Shown: positions 45,028 to 53,882, numbered from the stretch's first letter. The stretch: 64,000 nt of DNA from Muriicola marianensis (GCF_014638095.1 NZ_BMFH01000001.1:682001-746000), one strand, 5' to 3'. Notes: a model not told the origin generated them from the letters alone. Translations and numbers: made by a program.

Positions 45028-47022
45028 TTAGGCATTTACTTCCTCTTTGGTTTTGGCATGGCGGATTATTTTCCTCTTGATAACGTAATACATCTCCATT
45101 TCTCCCTTGTTTTTTACCATCACCTTCCCACGTGATTCACACTCATAGACATCCTTAATGCGTTGATAGGTATTCTCAGAGATATTGATCCTGCCCGGTT
45201 CCGAGAGAGATTCCATTCGGGAAGCCACATTGACCGCATCCCCCCAAATGTCGTAGGCAAACTTGTTGAGTCCCACAACCCCGGCAACTACTGTACCTGT
45301 ATTGATCCCGATTCTCACCTCAAAAGGTACAATTCCCTCTTTTGGCTCTTTTTTGATCTCTTCCATGACTGCGGCCATCTCAAAGGCGGCCTCTACCATT
45401 TTGAAGGGGTGGTCAGTAGTAGGAAAGGGCAATCCCCCCGCACACATATAGGCATCGCCAACGGTCTTGATCTTTTCCAGGCCGTATTTGTCCATGATCT
45501 CATCGAAGCGGGAGAAATAATAATCCACGCTTTTTACCAGGATCTCAGGAGACAGGTTCTGGGCTTGGGAGGTGAACCCCTGGAAATCCGAAAAGAGTAT
45601 GGTTACAGATTCGAAGCGCTTGGCCGCAACCTTCCCGTTTAGCTTGAGCTCCTGGGCGGTTTCCTCAGGGAGGATATTGAGCAGTAGTTTTTCTGAACGG
45701 TCCTTCTCGTCTGCAATGATCTTGTTGGTCTTCTTCACGTATTTGTATCTGCTGTAGGCCCCAATGGCCATGACAAAGACGAGGATGAGGGAAATGATGG
45801 TCCCGTAGATCACGTATTTCTGTCGCTTGGCCTGGAGTTCTGCGATCTCCTTTTCCTTGTTCAGCAAGCCGATCTTATCCTGATTCTGCTGATTCTCAAA
45901 ATCGAATTGAAGTCCCCTTATTTTATCGTCAGTCTCCAGGTTGTACAGGATGTCTTTTTGGGCGAGGTAGAGGGATTGGTATTCGTACGCCTTTTCGTAG
46001 TTGCCATTGGCGGAATAGGTAGCAGATAATCCTTCATAAATATCGCGCAGCCCTTTGTCGGAACCCAGCTCTTTGGCCAGGACCTCCGCTTCGGCGTATA
46101 GTCCTACGGCTTTAGAGAAATCCGTCTTCTGATAAACTGTGCCCAGACCAATGAGGGCGTTCAGGGTCTCCAGCTGCTGGTTCTTTTCCCTGGCCGTTTC
46201 ATAGGCCAGGGTCAGGTACTCCACGGCTTTACTTCGGTTCCCGATCTTGTTCTCTATAGTTCCCATTTCCTTCAGAATATGGGCGTAATCTGAAGTGTTC
46301 TCGGATAGGGGCAATGCCCATTGATAAGCTTCCAGAGCCCGGTCGTAGTCTCCTCTTTTGTTGTAGATCTCCCCCTTCCCCATATAATAGTAGGTCGAGA
46401 TCTGAGGATCGGGAATAGAAGGTAGGTAGGTTTCCAGCTTATCAAAATACTCCAGGGCCTTATCATAATCCTTCAAATCGCCATAAACCGCACCGATATT
46501 GGGGAGTACGGAAGTGATCCTGAAGGTATCCCTGATCTTCTCCGCAAAGTAGAGCGACCTGAGGTAGTAATCCAGGGCCTTATCGCTGCCGCCCTGACTC
46601 AGGTAAACACCCCCGAGATTATTGAGGATATTGGCCATCCCACTTGTATCCCTGACCTTTTCAAAACTCTCCAGGGATTGTGTCCAGTGATCCATGACCG
46701 CGAGATAATTTCCCAGGTAGTAATTTCCCAGTCCGATATACTTCTGAGCCAGGGCTTGTCCTTCGGTATATCCCAGTTTCCCTGCGAGTTCCTCAGCCTC
46801 CTTTGCATATTGTATCGCCCCTTCTATATCCTCCTGAGAAAGGACTGCGAGGCTCAATGCATTCAGGGAGTTGACCCTCGAGATATCCTGTTTTCCGGAT
46901 GCGATCACCTGCTGCAAACTGTCTATTTCCCCGGTCTGAGAATATACAGGTAAGACTGTGCAGGTCATAAAAAGTATCAGTCCTGCCAGCGATTTAATTA
47001 ATAATCTTTTGTTCTTCTTCAT
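45028..47022 (-). CDS. Transmembrane class III adenylate/guanylate cyclase with periplasmic TPR domain
   Basis: 664 residues from the ATG at 47022; a GTG two codons upstream is less likely. Signal peptide about 1-29, about eight TPR repeats to residue 365, a helical linker, a membrane segment at 404-423, then the cyclase domain from about 470. Catalytic residues: metal-binding Asp479 in ILFSDFQGF and Asp523 in KTVGDAYM, purine-selecting Lys519 and Asp591 (FAYDIWGD), and Asn598/Arg602 (NVASRMES) for the transition state. The Lys/Asp pair suggests ATP as substrate. It is the second gene of a four-gene operon, 6 bases after the secreted protein. Confidence 0.92.
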   Translation of the reverse strand: MKKNKRLLIKSLAGLILFMTCTVLPVYSQTGEIDSLQQVIASGKQDISRVNSLNALSLAVLSQEDIEGAIQYAKEAEELAGKLGYTEGQALAQKYIGLGNYYLGNYLAVMDHWTQSLESFEKVRDTSGMANILNNLGGVYLSQGGSDKALDYYLRSLYFAEKIRDTFRITSVLPNIGAVYGDLKDYDKALEYFDKLETYLPSIPDPQISTYYYMGKGEIYNKRGDYDRALEAYQWALPLSENTSDYAHILKEMGTIENKIGNRSKAVEYLTLAYETAREKNQQLETLNALIGLGTVYQKTDFSKAVGLYAEAEVLAKELGSDKGLRDIYEGLSATYSANGNYEKAYEYQSLYLAQKDILYNLETDDKIRGLQFDFENQQNQDKIGLLNKEKEIAELQAKRQKYVIYGTIISLILVFVMAIGAYSRYKYVKKTNKIIADEKDRSEKLLLNILPEETAQELKLNGKVAAKRFESVTILFSDFQGFTSQAQNLSPEILVKSVDYYFSRFDEIMDKYGLEKIKTVGDAYMCAGGLPFPTTDHPFKMVEAAFEMAAVMEEIKKEPKEGIVPFEVRIGINTGTVVAGVVGLNKFAYDIWGDAVNVASRMESLSEPGRINISENTYQRIKDVYECESRGKVMVKNKGEMEMYYVIKRKIIRHAKTKEEVNA

Positions 47023-47028
47023 AAGCAC

Positions 47029-50000
47029 TTATTCCTTGATAACCCTGTATTCCAATACCCCGTCCTTGGTGGTAAACCTGAAGAAATACAACCCAAGGGG
47101 ATAATCACTCATATCGATCTGATGCGTTACGGGTCCGGATCTGCCATCCAGGGAGGTACGCAGCATGGAGATACCGTACATATTGAATACATCCAGGGTA
47201 ACCTGTTCAGGAAGGTCCTGATCTATAAACAACACACCTGCTACCGGGTTAGGATAGAGGATAAAGGCCGTACTTCCCGCACTGCCGGCATCGCATCGGT
47301 TAGAATTGGCATTTACCTCAGAGGTGGTGGAACTCTTGTGAGTGCTGTCCCTGGAGGTGAGCTCCCACTTCAGGGTATTACCATCAAATCTTATCTGGAA
47401 GGTACCGGTACCCGGCAGGAACCTGAATGGCAATTCCCCGCTGTACTGAGCCGGACCTGTAAGCCGGTTCTCAGGGCCTTCAAGGATATAGATGGTCTGA
47501 TCATTCGGGTTCTCATAACGGAAATGAGCGATGTAGTTTAGTCCGCCGGGATCCCCCGAGATGAGCTCAACGCAATCCATATAGGTACGGATCTTTCGCA
47601 GTTCATTGCCGGTGGGATTGATGTAGACCACACCCACCTGATCATAGGTAATCGTGTAATTCTGAGGCTCTTCGAGGGTAATATAAAAAATACCCGTAGC
47701 TCCCGGAGTATAATCCACCCCGTTCGCATCTTTAAAGAGATAATGGATTCCGTCAGGGAAAACATCCGCTGCCGTTTCGTTATAAGCATATCCCTCAATA
47801 CTTGTCGCGATAGCCGCGGGATCGATCTCCATTCCCTGGTCGATAACGATATCTCCTGTCGATATCGTCAGACTGGCGGGAGTTACACGTATCGTGCCCG
47901 ATCCATAGGTAATATTGAAATTATAGCCTATAGGATCCAATAATGTACCCGGGAAGGAATTGTGGAACTCTGTCCCCGGGGTCACATCGAGCCCGGTAAT
48001 CAGGTTGAGGGAATAGAACCTGCTGATCGGTTCATCCCCGTCTCCATCATAGACGATGGCAAATACCTCGGAATAGTCGTTGAGATCATTCGCTCCCCCG
48101 AGATCACTGTCATTCACCAGGGCTTTAAAACCGTTTTCTATCGACCCGAAGGAGGCAGCACCATTAAAGAGGTCCTCACTGTTGACCAGGGCCTTGAAAT
48201 CATTGACCAAAGCTTTAAAACCATTGGTCAGATAGTCTGAATAATCATCAAAATGAGTGGTATTCAGGTTTACGAGGTTCATCTCGTTGACCAGGGCTTT
48301 GAAGCCGTTCTGTAAGGTGCGTTCAGTGGAGATCCAGCTGCCCTCATTCAGGAGGTTCAGAATGGCCAGTTGCTCGTCATTGACCAGTGCCTTAAAGCCA
48401 TTGATCAGGGCCAGGGTATTCTCAGGATAAAAGGTAGTAAGATGAGCCTGGGAAAGGGCCGAGAGGAAGGCCTGGTTATCTGAGATCCCAGTGGAGTCGT
48501 AGTTGTAACTTAGGCTCAGTACAATAGGCTCTCCGTAGACCACTTCCACAGGCTCGGGAACAATTTCCAGGTCTTTCTTGCTGACGATAAATGATCCGTT
48601 CTTGAAGTTGACCACATAGCCTTCCAGGGCCAATAGTTGTTCAGGAGTGGCATTTTCCAGGTCGAAGGATGGAAAGATCACATAGTTGGCCACTCGTGGA
48701 AAAGGACCAACAGCCTCCGTCGTGAATTTGACAGGAGGAAGTCCGAGGCTTTCAAAATCAGTACCTTCCGGCAATCCCTCCACAGTAAAACCGAATTCGT
48801 AATCCTGGCCATATTCAATTTGGATGTCGTCTGCTGTAATATTGATCGCGATGGTACCGGGATCCAGCAGGAAGATGGGATTCGACTTTCCTCCATCGCC
48901 TCCCAGGGGAGTATTGGAATTCGTAAACACCGTCACCGGGTCGTTCCCCGTAAAGGGACCTACAAGGACCTTGATCTCGGTGGGATTCTCGGGATCGTAG
49001 AAGGTGATCGGAAGCTCGTCTTCCCCAAAAAGCACGGTGGGATCCTCAGGAAAATAGTCCCCGTTGATCGTGAGTTCGAATTCGTCTGCACTTACCACTG
49101 ACCCTTCTGGGGAGGTAAATTCTATATCGAAACCGGAGATTAATGCGGTCTGGGCCGCGATATTCCTGAAAGCCGCAAGGGCATCCATCACCCCGTCACC
49201 AAGCTGGGCCTCATTGCCGACTTTTATGGCATTATCCTTGAATAGCTGTAGGACATCCACAGGATTATTAGGTCCATACCAGGATGGTAGGGCCGACTCC
49301 ATCAGGGCGAAGGCCGAAGCCACGTGCACCACTGAGGCTGAAGTGCCAAAAAAATTCTTGAACGGATCCCCGTCTACGGGAATCCCCCCTACCTCATTCT
49401 GTCCTATAGTCAGGACGTTGGTATTCACGCCGTCATAGGAAGACAATGCCACACTCGGGACAGATCCATCGGGAAGGGCCCCTGAAAAGGTCGAAAAAGG
49501 TTGGGCTTCAGGACTGTCTGCCTTCCTGAAATCCACAGCTCCAATGGCCAGGGCTTCAGGGGTCCTGGCATGGCCTGTGATCGTCGGGGCACCATCGAAG
49601 TACTCCAGGACATCGAGATTGTTTTTAACATAAATGATATATCTGAATGGCAGGGGTCCCGGATCCCCGCTGGCACTGGTGATCAGGAAATTGGCTTCCC
49701 CGTCGGCCAGGGCCTTAAAAGTGATATACTCAAGGGCATCCCGCTCCTGGTTGTAAAAATTATTCCCTACAAGGAGTCGTTGCTGGTCGTCCACCACCCA
49801 GATATCAAGATCGTTCGCGGCACCAAGCTGATTGTCCTGAGAGGCATTATTTTCAGCGTAATACAGGACGATAAAGTAGGTCTCCCCTGCTTTTACGCTG
49901 AAACGCTGGTAGATATCATCCACCCCGTCAAAAGCGTGGGCTACGGTACCGGCATCCGGGAGAAACGCAGGTAGGTTGGCGTTCTGGGCAGCCTGGAATA

Positions 50001-51477
50001 CATCCTGGTACGCAGCATTTGAAAAATTACCGGCAGAAGTAAAGTAGTAGTTCCCTCCGGGCACTACTTCCTGTATGGCCAGGCCTATATTAGTCACTCC
50101 AAAGGCACTTATTCCTGGGAAAGTAATGTCATCTACCAACACCTTATTGGTGGAACCGATAAACTCACGGATACCAAGTTCAAAATCCCGGGGAGACAGA
50201 ACTCCTGTACGGAAGGCAAGGTCGGCACCCGGGGCGATATCATGGGCGATCTGTAACATCGCTCTTCCCTCATCGGAGAGCTGGCCAAAAGTATATGGGT
50301 ATTCCTTGATCACCCTTACCGGTGTATCATACCCGTTTGGATTGCCATTCCCGGCTATCCCGGGCAGGTCCCCATTGCCTACATCTATGGCCAGATTGGT
50401 CGGCTGGCCCGGCTGGGGAGGATTGGCATCAAAACTATTGGAAAACACAACGATCTCTACGCCTTTTCCGTCTACAGGGACACTTTCTTCAGGAGTTACG
50501 ATCCGGAAAGAACGCCTGACCTCGTCGGTCTTCTGGGCAGCGTCTCCCTGGGTTATGGCTTCGCCCGTAACTTCATCAACCCCGGAGGTAAATGGGGTAT
50601 ACAGGGCCTGGGCAGACCGGATGATATCAAAATAATCCGTCAAAGCAGGTGCTGCCGGCTCGGGCGGTGGAGGCGGTAATATCTTGTCAATAGGAAAGAA
50701 GACATCCACTGCAGAAAGTCCCTCGGAGATAATAAGGGCGGGATCTACGATAAAATCGGAGAGGGCCGGTTGGGTCGAATACTGCAATCCGAAGACATTT
50801 ATCAGCATATCAATGACAGCCTGGGTCTCTCCGGAAATAGGGGTTATCTGGATCAGGACCTTTTCTTGCGGACTGATCTGATAAATGATAGAGGAAGGGT
50901 TGTCACCCGCGGTACCCGCTGCCAGGGATATGAGTTCAGGACTAACAAATCCCTCAGTCTTCCCATTCCCGGGTCCGATAACCGGAACAATAAAGGGGTC
51001 CCCCTCACAAACAGGTGAATCGAGAGTGGCCCTGATCTTGGAATCATAGGAACCTCCAAAAGAGACTGTCCACTTCGCGTGGCCATTGTCTGCAAAGACC
51101 ACAGAGATCACTTTCTCATGGGTCCCGGGCTCAAAATTGGTAATCCCCTGTATTTTCTGTATCCCTCCAAATTCGGATTCCTCAATTTTATCACTCAGGA
51201 AGATAACACTCTCGGCAGGAGTTACAGTGATGGTCTTGTTGGTGGGATTTGTATATCCAAAGCTGGCCTTGTAAAGCCCGTTTCCAATGTCCTCGGCACA
51301 GGTAAACAGGGTTACTTCCTTGTTATTTTTCCCTTTCTGGGAATAGGACTGAAGCCCGAGTAACATAAACGCCAGGCATAGAAGCACATGCAATAACTCG
51401 TGAGATTTAAAGAAAGAAAAGTGCTGATTTCTGTCAGGAGCTATCCCGATAGTCGGGCATTGAGTGTTGGTTTTCAT
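47029..51477 (-). CDS. 1482-residue T9SS-secreted subtilase-like protein with IPT and MBG domains
   Basis: Signal-like N-terminus with a long polar n-region (hydrophobic stretch about residues 29-44). A domain near residues 55-150 (CAEDIGNGLYKASFGYTNPTNK) recurs near the C-terminus (NYIAHFRYENPNDQTIYIL). In between is a peptidase S8-like region: SNSFD (N347), QIAHDIAPGADL (His412), TSAGN (N484) and GTSAS (Ser713). Compared with S8, the first Asp is Asn, and the Pro of GTSxxxP is absent, so activity is doubtful. Then an IPT/TIG-like domain, an MBG region with five FKALVN motifs, and a T9SS type-A tail (YPNPVAGVLFI ... EYRVIKE). First gene of the cyclase operon. Confidence 0.85.
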   Translation of the reverse strand: MKTNTQCPTIGIAPDRNQHFSFFKSHELLHVLLCLAFMLLGLQSYSQKGKNNKEVTLFTCAEDIGNGLYKASFGYTNPTNKTITVTPAESVIFLSDKIEESEFGGIQKIQGITNFEPGTHEKVISVVFADNGHAKWTVSFGGSYDSKIRATLDSPVCEGDPFIVPVIGPGNGKTEGFVSPELISLAAGTAGDNPSSIIYQISPQEKVLIQITPISGETQAVIDMLINVFGLQYSTQPALSDFIVDPALIISEGLSAVDVFFPIDKILPPPPPEPAAPALTDYFDIIRSAQALYTPFTSGVDEVTGEAITQGDAAQKTDEVRRSFRIVTPEESVPVDGKGVEIVVFSNSFDANPPQPGQPTNLAIDVGNGDLPGIAGNGNPNGYDTPVRVIKEYPYTFGQLSDEGRAMLQIAHDIAPGADLAFRTGVLSPRDFELGIREFIGSTNKVLVDDITFPGISAFGVTNIGLAIQEVVPGGNYYFTSAGNFSNAAYQDVFQAAQNANLPAFLPDAGTVAHAFDGVDDIYQRFSVKAGETYFIVLYYAENNASQDNQLGAANDLDIWVVDDQQRLLVGNNFYNQERDALEYITFKALADGEANFLITSASGDPGPLPFRYIIYVKNNLDVLEYFDGAPTITGHARTPEALAIGAVDFRKADSPEAQPFSTFSGALPDGSVPSVALSSYDGVNTNVLTIGQNEVGGIPVDGDPFKNFFGTSASVVHVASAFALMESALPSWYGPNNPVDVLQLFKDNAIKVGNEAQLGDGVMDALAAFRNIAAQTALISGFDIEFTSPEGSVVSADEFELTINGDYFPEDPTVLFGEDELPITFYDPENPTEIKVLVGPFTGNDPVTVFTNSNTPLGGDGGKSNPIFLLDPGTIAINITADDIQIEYGQDYEFGFTVEGLPEGTDFESLGLPPVKFTTEAVGPFPRVANYVIFPSFDLENATPEQLLALEGYVVNFKNGSFIVSKKDLEIVPEPVEVVYGEPIVLSLSYNYDSTGISDNQAFLSALSQAHLTTFYPENTLALINGFKALVNDEQLAILNLLNEGSWISTERTLQNGFKALVNEMNLVNLNTTHFDDYSDYLTNGFKALVNDFKALVNSEDLFNGAASFGSIENGFKALVNDSDLGGANDLNDYSEVFAIVYDGDGDEPISRFYSLNLITGLDVTPGTEFHNSFPGTLLDPIGYNFNITYGSGTIRVTPASLTISTGDIVIDQGMEIDPAAIATSIEGYAYNETAADVFPDGIHYLFKDANGVDYTPGATGIFYITLEEPQNYTITYDQVGVVYINPTGNELRKIRTYMDCVELISGDPGGLNYIAHFRYENPNDQTIYILEGPENRLTGPAQYSGELPFRFLPGTGTFQIRFDGNTLKWELTSRDSTHKSSTTSEVNANSNRCDAGSAGSTAFILYPNPVAGVLFIDQDLPEQVTLDVFNMYGISMLRTSLDGRSGPVTHQIDMSDYPLGLYFFRFTTKDGVLEYRVIKE
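48112..48410 (-). repeat. In-frame repeats encoding (N)GFKALVN motifs
   Basis: Within the secreted protein gene, five copies of the peptide FKALVN occur, four preceded by Asn-Gly, at spacings of about 8-30 residues. The DNA copies are similar but not identical, so the repeat is maintained at the protein level. It lies in the MBG-type region. Confidence 0.8.
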
Positions 51478-51544
51478 TGTTGGTCATTTGGCTTATTGGT
51501 TACGTCCTTTGCACTGGGAATAGACGTTCTGAGCTCAGTCAAAA

Positions 51545-51569
51545 AAAGGTCACCCAGTTAAAGGTCACC
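51545..51569. repeat. Tandem direct repeat upstream of the secreted protein gene
   Basis: AAAGGTCACC occurs at 51545-51554 and 51560-51569, start to start 15 bases. It lies 68-92 bases upstream of the ATG at 51477 (minus strand). It could be an operator, but no regulator is known. Confidence 0.35.
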
Positions 51570-51590
51570 ATAGTTGAGTTGGATTTGAAA

Positions 51591-51615
51591 CAGCGTCTAA
51601 GTGAGACAGACGCTG
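51591..51615. repeat. Inverted repeat in the leader of the secreted protein gene
   Basis: CAGCGTCT (51591-51598) and AGACGCTG (51608-51615) form an 8-base stem with a 9-base loop, about 115-140 bases before the ATG at 51477. It may be a hairpin in the mRNA leader. Confidence 0.35.
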
Positions 51616-51760
51616 CTCATTTCGGTCTTGATAAGAAAGGGGATAGTATAGTGAAGATAAGGAAAAAACTTATCCGATAAAGGTTTTTCCCCTTGATTTG
51701 TAGGGTTTTGCGATAAAATAACCAAAAGTTAACCTGGGAATCCGGACGGCCACCAAAGTT

Positions 51761-52174
51761 TTACATAAAGCTCTGAATAGCAAGATCATAGGATTTCAGA
51801 CCAAATCCCAGGATGACGCCCTTGGCTCCGGGCGAGATATAGGAGACATGGCGGAAGTCTTCCCTGGCAAAGGTATTGGAGATATGTACTTCCACTACCG
51901 GTGTGGACACTGCTTTTACAGCATCGCCAATTCCCACTGAAGTATGCGTATAGGCAGCGGCATTCAAAATGATACCGTCATAGGAGAACCCTACTTCCTG
52001 GATCTTGTTTATGATCTCCCCCTCTATGTTTGATTGAAAATAGGCGAGTTGAACGTCCTTGAACCTCATCTGTAGCTCAGAAAAATAAGCTTCAAAACTC
52101 TGGTTGCCGTAAACATCCGGTTCACGTTTACCGAGCAAGTTCAGGTTGGGACCGTTGATGATGATGATTTTCAC
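51761..52174 (-). CDS. aroQ: Type II 3-dehydroquinate dehydratase
   Basis: 137 residues from a GTG start at 52174 (VKIIIINGPNLNLLGKREP); the extension to an ATG 60 bases upstream has no family resemblance. The active site shows NGPNLNLLGKREPDVYG (Tyr on the mobile loop), ILNAAAYTHTS, VEVHISNTFAREDFRH (His and Arg). It makes 3-dehydroshikimate in the shikimate pathway. It is 87 bases from the beta-barrel-like gene upstream and probably not in the same operon as the following secreted-protein gene. Confidence 0.95.
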   Translation of the reverse strand: MKIIIINGPNLNLLGKREPDVYGNQSFEAYFSELQMRFKDVQLAYFQSNIEGEIINKIQEVGFSYDGIILNAAAYTHTSVGIGDAVKAVSTPVVEVHISNTFAREDFRHVSYISPGAKGVILGFGLKSYDLAIQSFM

Positions 52175-52261
52175 GGGGTTAAAAGTAAGGATTCCATCTC
52201 CAAGAACAAAAACCGGAAAGTGTACCTTCTTCAATAACCTTAAAGGACTTCTTAATTTAGA

Positions 52262-52768
52262 TCATAGTCTCCTAGGCCTTACCTGAATGGTATGCATTAT
52301 TCCGACGTTCACGGTAGACCAGGTAGCACCGTCGAGCTGTATGCCGGTGTAAGAGAGATTCACCTCCGTATTGGTCCCGAACAGGTACCCGATCACAGGG
52401 CGGTAATAGAGTCCGCCTTCATTCCCGTCGTTGATCCCTACTGCATACCCTGCATCCCCGCCAAAAGAGAAGGAATTGGAGGGCCAGATCCGGAAGGATC
52501 CTGCCAGGGGAAGGAACTGTATACTGGGCAGGTCGGGGCCCCCGTCGAAGTTATCGGGAAAACCATTGATGAATCCGGTCATTACACCTGCATCAACAAC
52601 CTCTCCAAGGGCGTGCATGTAGCCCACATCGACAGCAGCAGACAGGACGACCGCCTCTTTAAAATCATTAAACGGAAAGCTCCCCTGTATCCCGATCTTG
52701 ATGCCTTCCTGAGCAAAGGAGAAGGCTCCGAAGGCCAGGACCAATAGTACTGATAATCTGTATTTCAT
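52262..52768 (-). CDS. Secreted beta-barrel-like protein of unknown function
   Basis: 168 residues with a signal peptide (MKYRLSVLLVLAFGAFSFAQEG, cleavage near residue 20). The mature sequence has alternating strands with glycine (KIGIQGSFPFNDFK; AAVDVGYMHALG; FGGDAGYAVGINDG; NVGIMHTIQVRPRRL) and resembles small outer-membrane beta-barrel proteins of Bacteroidota. It is divergent from xerD, with 124 bases between start codons. Function unknown. Confidence 0.65.
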   Translation of the reverse strand: MKYRLSVLLVLAFGAFSFAQEGIKIGIQGSFPFNDFKEAVVLSAAVDVGYMHALGEVVDAGVMTGFINGFPDNFDGGPDLPSIQFLPLAGSFRIWPSNSFSFGGDAGYAVGINDGNEGGLYYRPVIGYLFGTNTEVNLSYTGIQLDGATWSTVNVGIMHTIQVRPRRL

Positions 52769-52892
52769 ATTTGTGTGGTTTACGGTTGATCGAGGCCCAG
52801 TTTCTGTATCCGGCTCATCGCTGGATGAGAATATATTCAGGAACCGCCTCGGTTGTACCCATTGTAAACGCCGAAGGTCCTATCTTTATTTC

Positions 52893-53789
52893 ATGAATTG
52901 GGAACAGGCTATCCAGGAATACCGCAATTATTTGAAACTCGAGCGCGGACTCTCAAAGAATACCCTGCAGAATTATCAGCGGGATGTGGAGAAACTCCTA
53001 CGGTTTCTCGAGGATGGTGCTGCGCCTCCTTCCCCCCTAACCATCGATCAGGAGTACTTGTCGGGATTTATCTACGAACTGGGCAAATCCGTCGCCCCTC
53101 GTACCCAGGCAAGGGTGATCTCAGGCCTGAACAGTTTTTTCAACTACTTAATCTTCGAACAGTATCGAAAGGACAATCCCATGGAACTTATAGAATCCCC
53201 AAAACTAGGCAGGAAACTCCCCGATACCCTTTCCGTAGACGAGATAGACCGACTTATTCGGGCCATAGACCTGTCTAAGCGAGAAGGAGAGCGGAACAGG
53301 GCCATGTTGGAAACCCTGTACGGGTGCGGACTCAGGGTTTCGGAGCTCATTGAGCTACGCATCTCGGACCTGTTCTTTGAGGAGGACTTTATACGGGTGA
53401 CCGGTAAGGGTAACAAACAACGATTTGTGCCCATTGGGACTGTCAACCAGAAATACATAAATCTCTATCGATATCAGGTACGGGTGCATCAGGACATCCA
53501 AAAGGGGCATGAAGACATACTGTTCCTCAACAGGAGGGGCAAAGGTCTCAGTCGCGCCATGATATTTACCATCATCAGAAACCTCAGTGAGAAAATCGGC
53601 CTGCAAAAAACCATAAGTCCGCACACTTTCCGGCATTCTTTCGCGACCCATCTCCTGGAGAACGGTGCCGACCTCCGGGCCATCCAGCAAATGCTCGGGC
53701 ACGAAAGTATCACTACGACAGAGATCTACATGCACGTAGACCGAAGCCATCTTTCAAAGGTACTGGAGAAGTACCATCCCAGGAGGTAG
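52893..53789 (+). CDS. xerD: Site-specific tyrosine recombinase XerD
   Basis: 298 residues from the ATG at 52893 (MNWEQAIQEYRNYLKLERGLSKNTL). A 40-residue upstream extension is rejected because it overlaps the promoter area and lacks similarity. The N-terminal SAM-like core-binding domain precedes the catalytic domain with Arg (GCGLRVSEL), Lys (GKGNKQRF), His-x-x-Arg (SPHTFRHSFATHLL), His (LGHESITTTEIY) and Tyr (EIYMHV). XerD resolves chromosome dimers at dif. No dif site is seen. It is a core gene, not a phage integrase. Confidence 0.94.
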   Translation: MNWEQAIQEYRNYLKLERGLSKNTLQNYQRDVEKLLRFLEDGAAPPSPLTIDQEYLSGFIYELGKSVAPRTQARVISGLNSFFNYLIFEQYRKDNPMELIESPKLGRKLPDTLSVDEIDRLIRAIDLSKREGERNRAMLETLYGCGLRVSELIELRISDLFFEEDFIRVTGKGNKQRFVPIGTVNQKYINLYRYQVRVHQDIQKGHEDILFLNRRGKGLSRAMIFTIIRNLSEKIGLQKTISPHTFRHSFATHLLENGADLRAIQQMLGHESITTTEIYMHVDRSHLSKVLEKYHPRR

Positions 53790-53882
53790 ACCTGCCTGGT
53801 TTCCGAGAGAATTAATGCGATTCCTTGACCTGTACTTAATGAGTCATTTTATATATTTAACTCCATTTAAAATCCAAGACCC

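Noticed and set aside
43894-47022. Canonical Pycsar defence system
   Set aside because: The cyclase has a periplasmic sensor and purine-type residues, and the neighbourhood is core metabolism with no mobile or defence genes, so calling it a classical Pycsar system is not supported.
48112-48410. Short repeats as a CRISPR array
   Set aside because: They are in frame within a coding sequence, not identical, with irregular spacing and no cas genes.
51477-51680. Open reading frame of 67 codons upstream of the secreted protein gene
   Set aside because: It overlaps the start and leader region of the divergent gene, has no family features and contains the repeats described above.
52893-53789. Tyrosine recombinase as a mobile-element integrase
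   Set aside because: Its length and motifs match the housekeeping XerD, and no att site, tRNA or phage genes are nearby.
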